A DNA stretch of 64,000 bases from Mycolicibacterium komossense (GCF_025822605.1 NZ_JACKTY010000040.1:62187-126186), one strand, 5' to 3'. Numbered from the stretch's first letter, positions 18,116 to 27,304 are shown. Translations and numbers: made by a program. The notes: a model not told the origin generated them from the letters alone.

Positions 18116-18161
18116 CACATCCGTAGGATCCGCCGACTTTGCACGTAGATAGGTACTGTCG
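18116..18161 (-). promoter_or_regulatory. 46-bp element shared with the P450 promoter (mce operon copy)
   Basis: The same three blocks as at 8765-8810 (CACATCCGTAG 18116-18126, ACGTAGAT 18143-18150, TGTCG 18157-18161). The first block is part of a near palindrome ATCC-GTA-GGAT in this copy. It lies in the 377-bp gap between the LuxR-type regulator gene and yrbEA. No other feature was recognised in the rest of that gap (18046-18422). Confidence 0.65.
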
Positions 18162-18422
18162 ACGCTGCCAGCGGCGGTCTCTGCAGCGCTGACGGGTTGG
18201 TCGTCAACTGCCCGACAGCCACGCTCAGGATTGTCCGGCTACCCGGGCCAGAATCGGCCGTGCGCTCGATACCCGGCCCGGCGAGGATGGGGCTCGCGTC
18301 ATCGCGGCCGATGTCAGCCCCACCGCGTTGACACACACCGGATCGCTGCGCCGGCGTCGTCGATCGCAGATGTACTCGCCGGACAATCTATTTCGCGAAC
18401 GAACGCGTGCCGCCGGGCCTGT

Positions 18423-20870
18423 TCAGACCAGCACGTCTTTCGGTTCATCCGCGTGGGGCGGTTGGCGGTCCACGGCGGCGGCGTTCTGGTAGGCGATCCA
18501 CGCCGCGACTTGGCTGCGTGAACTGAACCCGAGCTTGGCGAGAAGATGCTGCACATGGGCTTCAACGGTCCGACGGGACAGGACCAGCTCATCGGCAATA
18601 TCCTGGTTACTGCGACCGAGTGCGACCAGTTGGGCGATTTCCCGCTCCCGCTTGGTCGGTTTGGCGGCATCCCCCGCACAACCGCTCGGCGCGGATTCTC
18701 TCAGCGCGAAGGCAATCGACTCGTCCAATGACATCGTCCGACCCTCGCGGCACGCGGCCTCAAACGGGCGCTTCCCCATCCGCTGTGCGAGCTTGACGCT
18801 CTCCTCACGGTGGCGATGGAAACCCGGCACCGTCCCGGCGGACATCCCCATGCCGTGCCACAGGCTGTCGGCAGCGCCCTGCAAGACCGCCGCCCGACGC
18901 AGTTCGCCACTCGTCGCGGTGACCCAGGCGATTCCCTCAAGGCATTCCGCGATTCCGAGGTGATCATCCAACGGTCGTTTCAACCGCAACGCGGTATTGA
19001 GCAATTCGATCGCATCGGTCAAATCCCCGCGATTCCAGGCGTCCATTCCCGAAACCCACAGCGAGAACGACCAGATCCACGACTCACCGTACGGAACCGT
19101 CATCGCCTGACATCGCTGGTGAGCGGCGGCGACCTGATCGGACTCCCCCCGCAACATCGACACGATGCCGTACAGCACGGTCGTGAACGCCGCCGCCGCG
19201 TTGTCGTCAACCGACTCGAATTGCCTCATCGCATCCGCCAGCAGCTTCGATGCCTGCTCGGTGTCATCGACGACCAACGCCATCAAGCCACGGCCCTGCA
19301 TCGTGTACGCGCGTCCCGCATCGTCGCCGAGTAGATCGCACAGCGACGACGCCTCGTCCAGCATTCGGTCGGCCGACGTCACGTCGCCGCGCAATGCCGA
19401 CAGGCTGGCCGCCGCATACAGTCCGCGGATGCGTTCGGGTCCAGACTCTGCCGACACCGCCAACATCCGATCGATCCAGTAGGCGCCCTCGCCGAGGAGT
19501 CCGGTCAACAACCAGTAGTGGTACAACGAGCTGGCCATGCGCAGTCCAGCCGCCGACTCACCAGGATTGTCCAGGCAAAACTCCAGCGCTGCACGGAGAT
19601 TCGCGACATCGTCCTTGAGCATGCCGAGCCGGTCCGCTTGCCCTGCGGGGCGCCAGTCGGACAGCGTCCGGTCGACGAGGTCGAGATACCAGTCACGGTG
19701 CCGTCGCCGCCACCGGCCCACCTCGTCAGCGTCGGCGCCGAGCACAGCCAGTCCGAACTGACGAACGATCTGCAGCAGCCGATACCGGACTCGGCCGCCA
19801 CGCTCTTCTCGAATCAATATCGATTTGTCCACCAACGACGTCAACAACGGCAGCACCTCGGCCGGCGACAGCTGCTCGTCAGAGCAGATGCCTTCAGCGG
19901 CCTGTAGCTCCACTCCGCCGGAAAATACCGACATCCGAGTCCACAGGAGCTGCTCGGGCGCCGAACACAGGTCATAACTCCACCCCATCGACGCGCTCAG
20001 CGTCCGCTGGCGTGCCGGGCCACCCCGGCGCCCGACGTCGAGGAGTTCCGGCCGGGCCGCCACCAGCTCGGCTATCTGCTGCAGCGACAGTGCACGCAGG
20101 CGCACCGCGGCCAGTTCGAGCGCAAGCGGCAACCCGTCTAGCATGCGGCAGAGTTCGGCTACCGACTCGTAGTTCTGTTCACGTAGTTCAAAGGACGGCA
20201 CTACTGCCTGGGCGCGCTCGACAAACAGGCCGACGGCATCGAATTGCGCGAACGCATCCAGCGGACAGTCCGAGCCGGGTACCTCCATGGGCAGCACGGG
20301 AAATGTACTCTCGCCGGCCACCGCAAAGGGTTCTCGGCTTGTCGCCAACACGGTCAGCGCCGGGCAGGAGCTCAGTAGCACGTCGATGAGTTCGGCGCAG
20401 GCGCCGACCACCTGTTCGCAATTGTCGAAGACGAGCAGTCCTCGGGAATCCCCCAGATGCTCGGCAAGTGCCTCCGCTGTCCAGCGGCGGACCGCACCAC
20501 GGAGACCGAGGGCATCGGCCACCAGTTGGCCGACCAGCTCGCCATCCTGCAAATCGCCCAGCCCGATGTAGGTGATTCCATCGGGGAACTCACCGCGTAG
20601 TCGGCGGGCAACTTGGAGCGCGAGTCGCGTCTTGCCCGTCCCACCGACGCCGGTCAGCGTGACCAGTCGGACGCGAGTCAGCAGCTTCGTGAGTAGTTTC
20701 AGTTCGCGCGAACGACCGACAAATCGGTTCGCCTCTGCGGGAAGTCCAGCCAGACGGATATCGGTTTCGGGCAGTCCCACGTCGGCGACTCTAGTGCCGA
20801 GGCTGCCGGTACGCTGGCTATCGGGCAAGGACAGTGCTGCGGAGCCCCACGCCGGGTTGACGAAGATCAT
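18423..20870 (-). CDS. LuxR-family regulator with NB-ARC ATPase (LAL/AfsR-like)
   Basis: 815 residues from the ATG at 20870; the frame is open to 21113, but the added residues are not domain-like and neither start has a clear ribosome site. Walker A is TGVGGTGKTRLA (about residues 73-84), Walker B is GLLVFDNCEQV, and TSREPF is the sensor motif. A winged-helix and TPR-like solenoid follow (about 300-720). The C-terminus carries a LuxR helix-turn-helix, TKREREIAQLVALGRSNQDI then LSRRTVEAHVQHLLAKLGF. Such proteins act as ligand- or partner-controlled activators. Same strand as, and directly upstream of, the mce operon, so it is the best local candidate to bind the shared element. Confidence 0.92.
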   Translation of the reverse strand: MIFVNPAWGSAALSLPDSQRTGSLGTRVADVGLPETDIRLAGLPAEANRFVGRSRELKLLTKLLTRVRLVTLTGVGGTGKTRLALQVARRLRGEFPDGITYIGLGDLQDGELVGQLVADALGLRGAVRRWTAEALAEHLGDSRGLLVFDNCEQVVGACAELIDVLLSSCPALTVLATSREPFAVAGESTFPVLPMEVPGSDCPLDAFAQFDAVGLFVERAQAVVPSFELREQNYESVAELCRMLDGLPLALELAAVRLRALSLQQIAELVAARPELLDVGRRGGPARQRTLSASMGWSYDLCSAPEQLLWTRMSVFSGGVELQAAEGICSDEQLSPAEVLPLLTSLVDKSILIREERGGRVRYRLLQIVRQFGLAVLGADADEVGRWRRRHRDWYLDLVDRTLSDWRPAGQADRLGMLKDDVANLRAALEFCLDNPGESAAGLRMASSLYHYWLLTGLLGEGAYWIDRMLAVSAESGPERIRGLYAAASLSALRGDVTSADRMLDEASSLCDLLGDDAGRAYTMQGRGLMALVVDDTEQASKLLADAMRQFESVDDNAAAAFTTVLYGIVSMLRGESDQVAAAHQRCQAMTVPYGESWIWSFSLWVSGMDAWNRGDLTDAIELLNTALRLKRPLDDHLGIAECLEGIAWVTATSGELRRAAVLQGAADSLWHGMGMSAGTVPGFHRHREESVKLAQRMGKRPFEAACREGRTMSLDESIAFALRESAPSGCAGDAAKPTKREREIAQLVALGRSNQDIADELVLSRRTVEAHVQHLLAKLGFSSRSQVAAWIAYQNAAAVDRQPPHADEPKDVLV

Positions 20871-21473
20871 TACGTCGCGCTGAGCCCGACAGGCCGGTCG
20901 CCGAGCACGGCCGCTATCGCCGGAAAACACGAAAAGATATACCGGCCAAGCAATTACCGAATCGCGGGAGAACGCCGGCGGGTGTGCGATCGCCCGACCG
21001 ATACAGCCGTCGATACCCGCCTCGACAGGGTCGAGGTGGGCGACATCCTTTATGCACCAACGAGTCTCATCGGGCACCACCGATCGCCCAACTCTGAAAT
21101 TCATCGACGTCACCGGGATCTACCACCGCCAGGTGCAGCTCGGCTCCCCTGCACATGTCGTGGCGATGCGCTGATGTCCATGGACGACTACCTGGGCTAC
21201 CGCATCGTCGCGCGCGACCCGCTGGGCGTAGCCAAATCCCCTCCGGGCAAAGAACGAGCGCGACGCGTCGAAAGAAGACGACTTTCCCATCGTCAGGCGG
21301 GCGAATTTGCATCCGAAATCGGTGCCGACCAATTCACGGCAAGATCACGAGATTCTCTCAGCTTCGCCGCCTACCGATATACGCAACGGTTGGTATCGTT
21401 TCGCCCATTGGGGGGCTCCTGGGTGTCGCGCTGGAGCAATACCGCAGATCACATGCCTACTCGGGAGGAAAAT
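20871..21473. other. Divergent intergenic region, no gene recognised
   Basis: About 600 bp between the start of the LuxR-type regulator (minus) and the GGDEF-like gene (plus). Open frames cross it on both strands, but none has recognisable sequence, a ribosome site and a sensible start together. It must hold both promoters. If the regulator starts further upstream (21113), part of it is coding. Confidence 0.5.
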
Positions 21474-22613
21474 ATGGCAAAGGCTCTGCGTGACTGGTGG
21501 CAGCAGCCTGGCCATTTCTATTGGATCACCGCATTCCTCGCGGCCCGCGGCGCGCAGGTTTTCACCTGCCGTGCAGTAGCGCTCTACACACTCGGAATTG
21601 GCGCCATTAGTTTGGCCATGTTGTGGAGCCCGAACGGCCCGGACGGAATACTCGCCCAGTCACTCGTGATCGGTGTCGCGGTCTGCTGCACGCTCAAAGC
21701 GCTGGTGTGGATGCGGAACAAGTGGCCCACCCGCGGTTGGTCCGGTGCCTACGCGGTGACCACCAGTGTCTGCATCGCCGTTTCCTGCCTGGCCCAGTCG
21801 AATCCGGTCGCCGGACTGCTTGGCACCACGACGTTCGCCGCGTTGGCCGGCTTCATCGCGTTTTTCCACACCGCCCGCTTCCTGGCGTTCAACCTCATCG
21901 TGACGGCCGCGACCGCCGTTTTCCTGGCGGTGCGGGTGGCCGAGCAGAACGACGCGGTCTGGGCCGCCTGCGCGTTGGCGCTCGTCGCCGTGGCTAATCT
22001 CGCGGTGCCATTCGGCTGCCAGGCCGTCGTACACCTTCTCGACATCGACGTCCTCAACACCGAGATCGACCCGCTGACCGGCCTGTTGAACCGCGAGGCC
22101 TTCTATCGCACGACGGGTGAGTTCGTGGCGGCCAGGGCCCGGATCGATGACCGCTACCTGGTGATCGTGTTGGTCAGCCTCGACAACTTCACCCTGTTGA
22201 CCGGTACCGACGGCAAGGTTTCCGGTGACCGGGCCGAGGTGGCGGTCGCCCAGACCCTACGGGAGACCACCAGAAGCAACGCCATCGTCGCGCATGTCGG
22301 TGAAGCGGAATTCCTGATCGCGGACACCTTCGCCACCACCGATGCCAGCCCGCTCGTGGAACGGGTCCGCGGCGCCATCGCCACGACCCCGCCACGGCTG
22401 ACCGCCAGCATCGGCGTGGTGGCCACGCCGATGCGCGGCCTGGCGGACTGCCCGCCGCATGAGTTGATGGACGAACTGGTCGTCTTCGCCGAGGAAGCGA
22501 TGGCCGACGCCCGGCGGGCCGGGGGCAATATGGCCTGCACCGTCGTGTGCTCGATGCCCACGGTGCTCGCCGAGAAGAACACCTGGGACCGGTTCGACGA
22601 CGAACCACGGTGA
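21474..22613 (+). CDS. Membrane protein with degenerate GGDEF domain
   Basis: 379 residues from the ATG at 21474, supported by GGGAGGA 5-10 nt upstream; the longer frame to 20982 has no such support. The N-terminal part (about residues 35-185) has five to six hydrophobic helices. The C-terminal GGDEF domain starts with DPLTGLLNREAF (200-210). The signature loop, however, reads HVGEAEF: G-E-A-E-F replaces GGDEF (276-280), losing the second Gly and the metal-binding third position, and no RxxD inhibitory site is seen. Diguanylate cyclase activity is therefore doubtful; it may be a receptor or an inactive regulatory paralogue. Confidence 0.85.
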   Translation: MAKALRDWWQQPGHFYWITAFLAARGAQVFTCRAVALYTLGIGAISLAMLWSPNGPDGILAQSLVIGVAVCCTLKALVWMRNKWPTRGWSGAYAVTTSVCIAVSCLAQSNPVAGLLGTTTFAALAGFIAFFHTARFLAFNLIVTAATAVFLAVRVAEQNDAVWAACALALVAVANLAVPFGCQAVVHLLDIDVLNTEIDPLTGLLNREAFYRTTGEFVAARARIDDRYLVIVLVSLDNFTLLTGTDGKVSGDRAEVAVAQTLRETTRSNAIVAHVGEAEFLIADTFATTDASPLVERVRGAIATTPPRLTASIGVVATPMRGLADCPPHELMDELVVFAEEAMADARRAGGNMACTVVCSMPTVLAEKNTWDRFDDEPR

Positions 22614-22663
22614 CCACCGCTAGCCCTGGAGTCATGCGCGAACCGCGTCATAGGTCGTCCTTC

Positions 22664-22680
22664 GATACGCTCTCCGTATC
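22664..22680. promoter_or_regulatory. LysR-type T-N11-A box upstream of the LysR gene
   Basis: A perfect inverted repeat GATACG-CTCTC-CGTATC whose inner part is ATAC-N7-GTAT, the classical LysR recognition pattern. It ends 9 nt before the GTG start of the LysR gene, a position suited to negative autoregulation. Confidence 0.55.
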
Positions 22681-22689
22681 ATCGACCTC

Positions 22690-23568
22690 GTGGATCTCGA
22701 TGAACTGCGCTGGTTCGTCGTCCTCGCCGAGACCGAGCACGTCACCGATGCCGCCGCGCAACTGAAGGTCACCCAGCCCACGTTGTCCCGCGCACTGGGC
22801 CGACTCGAGCGACAGACCGGCGCCCCGCTGTTCGATCGCATCAACCGCCGGCTACGCCTCAATGCCTACGGTCAGATCATGCTGGAGCATGCCCGCCGCA
22901 GTGTCGCCGAGATGGACTCGGCCGCTGAACGGATCGCCGCGCTGCGGGACCCCGACAGCGGCACGGTCCGACTCACATTCCTGCATTCCCTTGCGAGTTG
23001 GCTGGTGCCAGAACTCTTGCGGCAGTTCCGGATTGATGCACCGAACGTCGAGTTCGATCTTCACCAGGGCGCCTCGTACGAACTCTTGGAGCAACTCCTC
23101 AGCGGTCGGGCAGACCTGGCGATCCTCTCTCCCGAACCCGAGAGCCCGGCATTCGCCTGGCACCAGCTCCACGTCGAACGCCTGTGCCTGGCGGTACCGC
23201 GTGGGCACCGATTCGCGTCCAGGGCCACACTGCGCCTCGCCGAGACCGCCGACGAACCGTTCATCGCACTGGGTGACGGCTTCGGTCTGCGACAGCTCAC
23301 CGACGAACTGTGGTCGGATGCCGGTATCGAGCCCCAGATCGTGTTCGAAGCCATGGAGATCCCGACGATGGAGGGTCTGGTGGCCGCCGGGTTCGGCGTC
23401 GCGGTGGTGCCAGTGCCCCAGCCGGATCGCGGCGAACCGATGTGCGTCTACATCCCCCTGTCGCATTCCGGCGCCAAACGGAGCGTCGGGATCGCCTGGA
23501 TTCGCGAGCGCCCCCTGCCGCCCGCGGCAGAACGGTTCCGGAGCTTCGTCACAGCGACCAGCTCCTGA
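22690..23568 (+). CDS. LysR-family transcriptional regulator
   Basis: 292 residues from a GTG (VDLDELRWFVVLAETEHVTD). The N-terminal winged helix-turn-helix is typical: AAQLKVTQPTLSRALGRLER, then TGAPLFDRINRRLRLN. It is followed by the two-lobed effector domain (GTVRLTFLHSLASWLVPELL, GRADLAIL, GVAVVPVP). The effector is unknown. It lies 91 bp upstream of an MFS gene on the same strand; similar T-N11-A boxes lie before both genes, so it probably controls itself and the transporter. Confidence 0.94.
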   Translation: MDLDELRWFVVLAETEHVTDAAAQLKVTQPTLSRALGRLERQTGAPLFDRINRRLRLNAYGQIMLEHARRSVAEMDSAAERIAALRDPDSGTVRLTFLHSLASWLVPELLRQFRIDAPNVEFDLHQGASYELLEQLLSGRADLAILSPEPESPAFAWHQLHVERLCLAVPRGHRFASRATLRLAETADEPFIALGDGFGLRQLTDELWSDAGIEPQIVFEAMEIPTMEGLVAAGFGVAVVPVPQPDRGEPMCVYIPLSHSGAKRSVGIAWIRERPLPPAAERFRSFVTATSS

Positions 23569-23586
23569 TCCGGCCGACCAGCTCTC

Positions 23587-23601
23587 ATGCGTATGGCGTA
23601 T
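23587..23601. promoter_or_regulatory. LysR-type box upstream of the MFS gene
   Basis: ATGC-N7-GTAT closely matches the ATAC-N7-GTAT box before the LysR gene. A second dyad follows, GATGTCC (23605-23611) and GGACACATC (23635-23643), just before the MFS start at 23660. Confidence 0.45.
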
Positions 23602-23659
23602 GAAGATGTCCACAGCGATGCATTGGACACATCACCCATCGCTACCTAGCGTCGAGTGC

Positions 23660-24877
23660 ATGTCCATCGCATCCCCGGCCGGGGCCACGTCCACCTGGGC
23701 CGGCCATCCGCGGGGGTCAGTCCAATACCGTCGTCTGCTCGCAGCGTTGTTCTGTGCAGGTGTCGCCACCTTCGCTCAGCTGTACTCGCCGCAGGCGGTG
23801 CTCCCCCAGATCTCCGCAAGCCTCGGGATCGGCGCCGCCGACGCAGCGTTGATGGTGTCCGCAGCGACCGTCGGCTTGGCGCTCGGCGTGCTCCCATGGT
23901 CGATGGTCGCCGACCGCATCGGACGGGTGCGCGCGATTTCGATCTCGGTCACCGTGGCCACGTCCCTCGGCCTGTTGGTACCGTTCCTGCCCGGCTACGA
24001 GCTGCTGCTGATCGGACGCGCGCTGGAGGGCTTCGCCCTGGCCGGAGTACCCGCCATCGCAGTCGCCTATCTGACCGAAGAAGTCGAGGCCAAGCACGCC
24101 GCCCGGGCGGCGGGCACCTACGTCGGCGGCACCACCATCGGCGGTCTGCTCGGCCGACTGGTGGCTGGACCAATCGCCGAGATCGTGGACTGGCGCGCCG
24201 GTGTCTTCACCGTCGCGGTCCTGTGCGGTATCGCCGCGGTGGGCTTCGTCAAACTGGCCCCGACCCCGCAGGGTTTCGCCCCTACCAGGGGTCGCAGCGT
24301 CCGCGGGGTGTTCCGGCCGCTGGTCGTCAACCTGCGGTCACCGCGCCAGTTGGCGATCTACGCGCAGGCATTCCTACTGATGGGCGGCTTCGTCGCCATG
24401 TACAACTTCCTCGGCTTCCGGCTGACGGCCGCGCCGTTCCACCTGCCGCAGACAGTGGTCAGCCTGGTCTTTCTGGCCTACCTGGCCGGAACTTGGTCCT
24501 CGTCGCGCGCCGGCGCGGAGGCCACCCGGTTCGGCCGCAAACCGGTTCTGCTGACCTCGATCACGATCATGATCTTCGGCGTCGCCATCACGATGAGCTC
24601 GAATGCCGTCGTCGTCCTGGTTGGCCTGGTGATCGCGACGGCCGGGTTCTTCGGCGCACACGCGATCGCATCGGGTTGGGCGGGTAGCCAGGCCAGTGAG
24701 GGCAAAGCGCAGGCCTCCTCGCTCTACAACCTGTTCTACTACGGCGGTTCCAGCGTGTTCGGCTGGTTCGGGGGCGTCGCGTTCGACGGCTACGGCTGGT
24801 CAGGGGTCGCCGTGACGATCATTGTCCTGGCCGTCGTGGCGACGGCCGTGGCGGCGGTGATACTTCGCCGCAACTGA
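23660..24877 (+). CDS. MFS transporter, YnfM-like efflux type
   Basis: 405 residues from the ATG at 23660; the frame upstream overlaps the LysR gene and lacks features. About 12 hydrophobic segments are visible, with the MFS loop motif WSMVADRIGRVRAI between helices 2 and 3 and a second copy RFGRKPVLLTSITIM after helix 8. QLYSPQAVLPQISASLGI at the N-terminus is typical of the YnfM/CynX-like drug or metabolite exporters often paired with a LysR regulator. The last 88 bp overlap the convergent gene on the other strand. Confidence 0.9.
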   Translation: MSIASPAGATSTWAGHPRGSVQYRRLLAALFCAGVATFAQLYSPQAVLPQISASLGIGAADAALMVSAATVGLALGVLPWSMVADRIGRVRAISISVTVATSLGLLVPFLPGYELLLIGRALEGFALAGVPAIAVAYLTEEVEAKHAARAAGTYVGGTTIGGLLGRLVAGPIAEIVDWRAGVFTVAVLCGIAAVGFVKLAPTPQGFAPTRGRSVRGVFRPLVVNLRSPRQLAIYAQAFLLMGGFVAMYNFLGFRLTAAPFHLPQTVVSLVFLAYLAGTWSSSRAGAEATRFGRKPVLLTSITIMIFGVAITMSSNAVVVLVGLVIATAGFFGAHAIASGWAGSQASEGKAQASSLYNLFYYGGSSVFGWFGGVAFDGYGWSGVAVTIIVLAVVATAVAAVILRRN

Positions 24878-25476
24878 CTACCGCTTCCCGGACCCCGGAA
24901 GAAAGTCTCTGTCGGACCGGCCATCTCCCCTGCGGCGGCGGCGCAGAGCGCATGGGACTTGAACACCTTCGCCGCAGAGGTCAGCGGATACTCGACCGTG
25001 GTGACCGTCCGATCCACTCCGGCCGGCGTACCCGGTCCCCAGAAACTGACCTCGGCTACCCCTCTGCGCATCGCCAGGAGCACGGCCTGGCGGACCCGAT
25101 CGTCGTTGTCGAAGACCTCGTTGGCCACGGCCGGCGCGTGCGCCTGCGGACTCTTCCTCAGCGATCCGAGCGCAGCGTCGAGTTCGAAGCACTGCGCGCC
25201 CAGGATCTCCAGTGGGCGTACCTCGGCGCATTCGGCGAGCAGGACGTTGACCTCCCAGCCAGCCATACCTCGGTCGAACAGCCAGCCGCCGACCGAGGTC
25301 ACCGCATCGGTGACGGTCGATCCCACGACAGTCAGCTGATACCTCAACGGCCGACCTGCGTGCACCTGCATACCGCCCGGACGCAACCCATTCGGCTCGT
25401 GCAAAACAGATGCGTCAGACAATTGCAGGGTCAGGACCCTCCCGCCCGATGCTGGAGTCCGAGCGTGACACTTCAC
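24790..25476 (-). CDS. Conserved hypothetical protein, actinobacterial
   Basis: 228 residues from a GTG, no signal peptide. Sequence such as QVHAGRPLRYQLTVVGSTVT, GGWLFDRGMAGWEVNVLLAE and RVRQAVLLAMRRGVAEVSFW looks like a folded cytoplasmic protein and is familiar from mycobacterial hypothetical families, but I cannot give a function. The 3' end overlaps the convergent MFS gene by 88 bp, so the true stop is fixed but the last 30 residues are low in complexity. The start is uncertain. Confidence 0.65.
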   Translation of the reverse strand: MKCHARTPASGGRVLTLQLSDASVLHEPNGLRPGGMQVHAGRPLRYQLTVVGSTVTDAVTSVGGWLFDRGMAGWEVNVLLAECAEVRPLEILGAQCFELDAALGSLRKSPQAHAPAVANEVFDNDDRVRQAVLLAMRRGVAEVSFWGPGTPAGVDRTVTTVEYPLTSAAKVFKSHALCAAAAGEMAGPTETFFRGPGSGSQLRRSITAATAVATTARTMIVTATPDQP

Positions 25477-25601
25477 GATCGATATGTAAAGTACGAATCA
25501 GACTGCCGCACATCGTCGGCCCTAGCCCTCGGACAGCGCGACATCTCCACCACCTTGTGCAACGTGTGGTGGTACAGCTACGCGAAAGCTGAGTTCCCAC
25601 A

Positions 25602-26312
25602 ATGACGCTCATGTTCGGACGCGGTCCGCTCAGCGACGACCCGGCCGGCTGGTTCTCGCCGCCGATCCCCGCAGATGTGGTCTTCGTCGAACCACACCAC
25701 CGACGAGTACAGGCCCTGCTCGACGGCCACGCCGTGATCGACACAGAGAACGCGCTGTTGGTGCATCGAAAGGGCGAACCGCTGCGCTTCGCATTTCCCG
25801 CCGGTGAGGTCGGTGCGCTACCGGCCGAACCCGTCGCCGCCGCGCCCGGATACGTCACTGTGCCGTGGGAGGCCGTCGACACCTGGCTGGAGGAGGGGCG
25901 TGCACTCGTGCACTACCCGCCGAACCCGTACCACCGCGTCGACTGCCGCCCCACCCGGCGAGGCCTACGGGTGGCTGTCGACGGCGCCGTTCTCGTCGAC
26001 ACAACCGACACGACGATCGTTTTCGAGACCTCACTGCCGCCGCGCCTCTACGTCGCCCCGGCGCTGGTACGCACCGCTCTCCTCCGCCGAACCGAGACCA
26101 CCAGCTACTGCAATTACAAGGGCAGTGCGACGTACTTGGCGGTGACGATCGGCAGCACTGTGATCGAAGACGCCGCCTGGAGCTACCAGAATCCACTACC
26201 CGAGAGTTCACCCATCGCAGGGTTGCTGACATTCGACGAGACTCGGGTGGACGTGCTCGCCGAGCTGCCGGAAGCGCCTGCCGGCGCAGCCGACTGCGAC
26301 TGTCGGAGCTGA
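25602..26312 (+). CDS. DUF427-domain protein
   Basis: 236 residues with two DUF427-type halves. Recognisable parts are PADVVFVEPHHRRVQALLDGH, HYPPNPYHRVDCRPTRRGLR, and in the second half FETSLPPRLYVA followed by RRTETTSYCNYKGSATYLAV and PIAGLLTFDETRVDVL. This family is widespread in mycobacteria and other actinobacteria and its function is unknown; the conserved CxYKG-like core is present. It stands alone, with a Cys-rich C-terminus (DCDCRS). Confidence 0.9.
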   Translation: MTLMFGRGPLSDDPAGWFSPPIPADVVFVEPHHRRVQALLDGHAVIDTENALLVHRKGEPLRFAFPAGEVGALPAEPVAAAPGYVTVPWEAVDTWLEEGRALVHYPPNPYHRVDCRPTRRGLRVAVDGAVLVDTTDTTIVFETSLPPRLYVAPALVRTALLRRTETTSYCNYKGSATYLAVTIGSTVIEDAAWSYQNPLPESSPIAGLLTFDETRVDVLAELPEAPAGAADCDCRS

Positions 26313-26721
26313 CCGACGCAATCAGCATCCTCGGATATCGCCCCGGAGGGCCTGGTCGGCACCGGAGAGCCCGACTCGGGCGAAGACCGTCGCCTGGCAG
26401 TTGACAATCGCCCTGTGCCCCAAGTTCTTTGTGTTCGCTTCCGGCGGACCGCTGGGGCACTCCAGCCGTCGAAACTCCGACACGCTCTGGTCCAGCATGC
26501 GCAAACCCGCAGCAGAACAATGGCTTACGTCCTGCCGTATTCGTTCCCGGTCGGTCTCGGGCCGGTCCTGCCCGATGATCTCCACCTGGGCGTCATGCAG
26601 CACTTCGGCTGCGTCCGCGGCGACGGATTCACATCCGACCGTACTCGTCGCCCGCGGCGAACGGACCGAGTTCGGCCGGAGCTCTACCATTTGTCTGGAC
26701 ACTGCAGAACTTCGTGAGGTC
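26313..26721. other. Intergenic region, no convincing gene
   Basis: About 410 bp between DUF427 and the next TetR gene. Overlapping frames exist on both strands (for example minus 26322-26822 and plus 26415-26717), none with a family match I recognise. It may contain a decayed gene on the minus strand; the promoter of the TetR gene must be at its right end. Confidence 0.4.
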
Positions 26722-27300
26722 GTGAACGTGAACGAACCATCGCCCCTCTCTCGTGACAGCGAGCGTGACGGGTTGTCCACAGTCGATGACACATCGACAC
26801 GGCGTCGCATTCTGGCCGCCACGGCCGAAGTGCTGGCCCGTAACGGTCAGACGAAGCTGAGCCTGTCCGAGGTCGCGCTGCAGGCCGGGGTCTCCCGGCC
26901 GACGCTGTATCGCTGGTTCGCCTCCAAGGAAGAACTTCTCGACGCGTTCAGCCGCTACGAGCGCGATATGTTCGACTCGGGGGTCAGCGCTGCGACGGCG
27001 GGTCTACGGGGCACCGAGCGACTCGATGCCGCGTTGCGGTTCATCGTCGAATACCAACAGTCCTATTCGGGTGTCCGGCTGGTGGATGTCGAGCCGGGTG
27101 TGGTGATCATGCAACTCGCCCACGTGATCCCATTGATGCGCGCCCGGTTGCAGAAGCTCCTTCCCGGACCCAACGGCGCGGTCAAGGCGGCGACCGCGAT
27201 CCGGGTCGCGGTATCGCACTACATCGTGCGCAGCGACGACGACGACCAGTTCCTCGCTCAGCTCCGGCACGCGGTGGGACTCAGGCCCGATCACGGCTAG
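26722..27300 (+). CDS. TetR/AcrR-family transcriptional regulator
   Basis: About 192 residues from a GTG at 26722 (another GTG at 26728 is equally possible; the frame is open to 26401 but without protein-like sequence). The HTH is clear: TRRRILAATAEVLARNGQTK, then LSLSEVALQAGVSRPTLYRW followed by FASKEELLDAF. The C-terminal ligand domain is short. It converges on the epoxide hydrolase gene with a 4-bp gap, and may control that hydrolase/LLM pair. Confidence 0.9.
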   Translation: MNVNEPSPLSRDSERDGLSTVDDTSTRRRILAATAEVLARNGQTKLSLSEVALQAGVSRPTLYRWFASKEELLDAFSRYERDMFDSGVSAATAGLRGTERLDAALRFIVEYQQSYSGVRLVDVEPGVVIMQLAHVIPLMRARLQKLLPGPNGAVKAATAIRVAVSHYIVRSDDDDQFLAQLRHAVGLRPDHG

Positions 27301-27304
27301 CCGC

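Noticed and set aside
20871..21113. N-terminal extension of the LuxR/NB-ARC regulator
   Set aside because: 81 extra residues have no domain character and no ribosome site at 21113; the ATG at 20870 gives a normal-length protein. Not fully excluded.
26322..26822. 166-residue minus-strand open frame in the DUF427-TetR gap
   Set aside because: Part of it reads protein-like, but it overlaps the TetR start and shows no recognisable family. A decayed gene is possible, but I could not support it.
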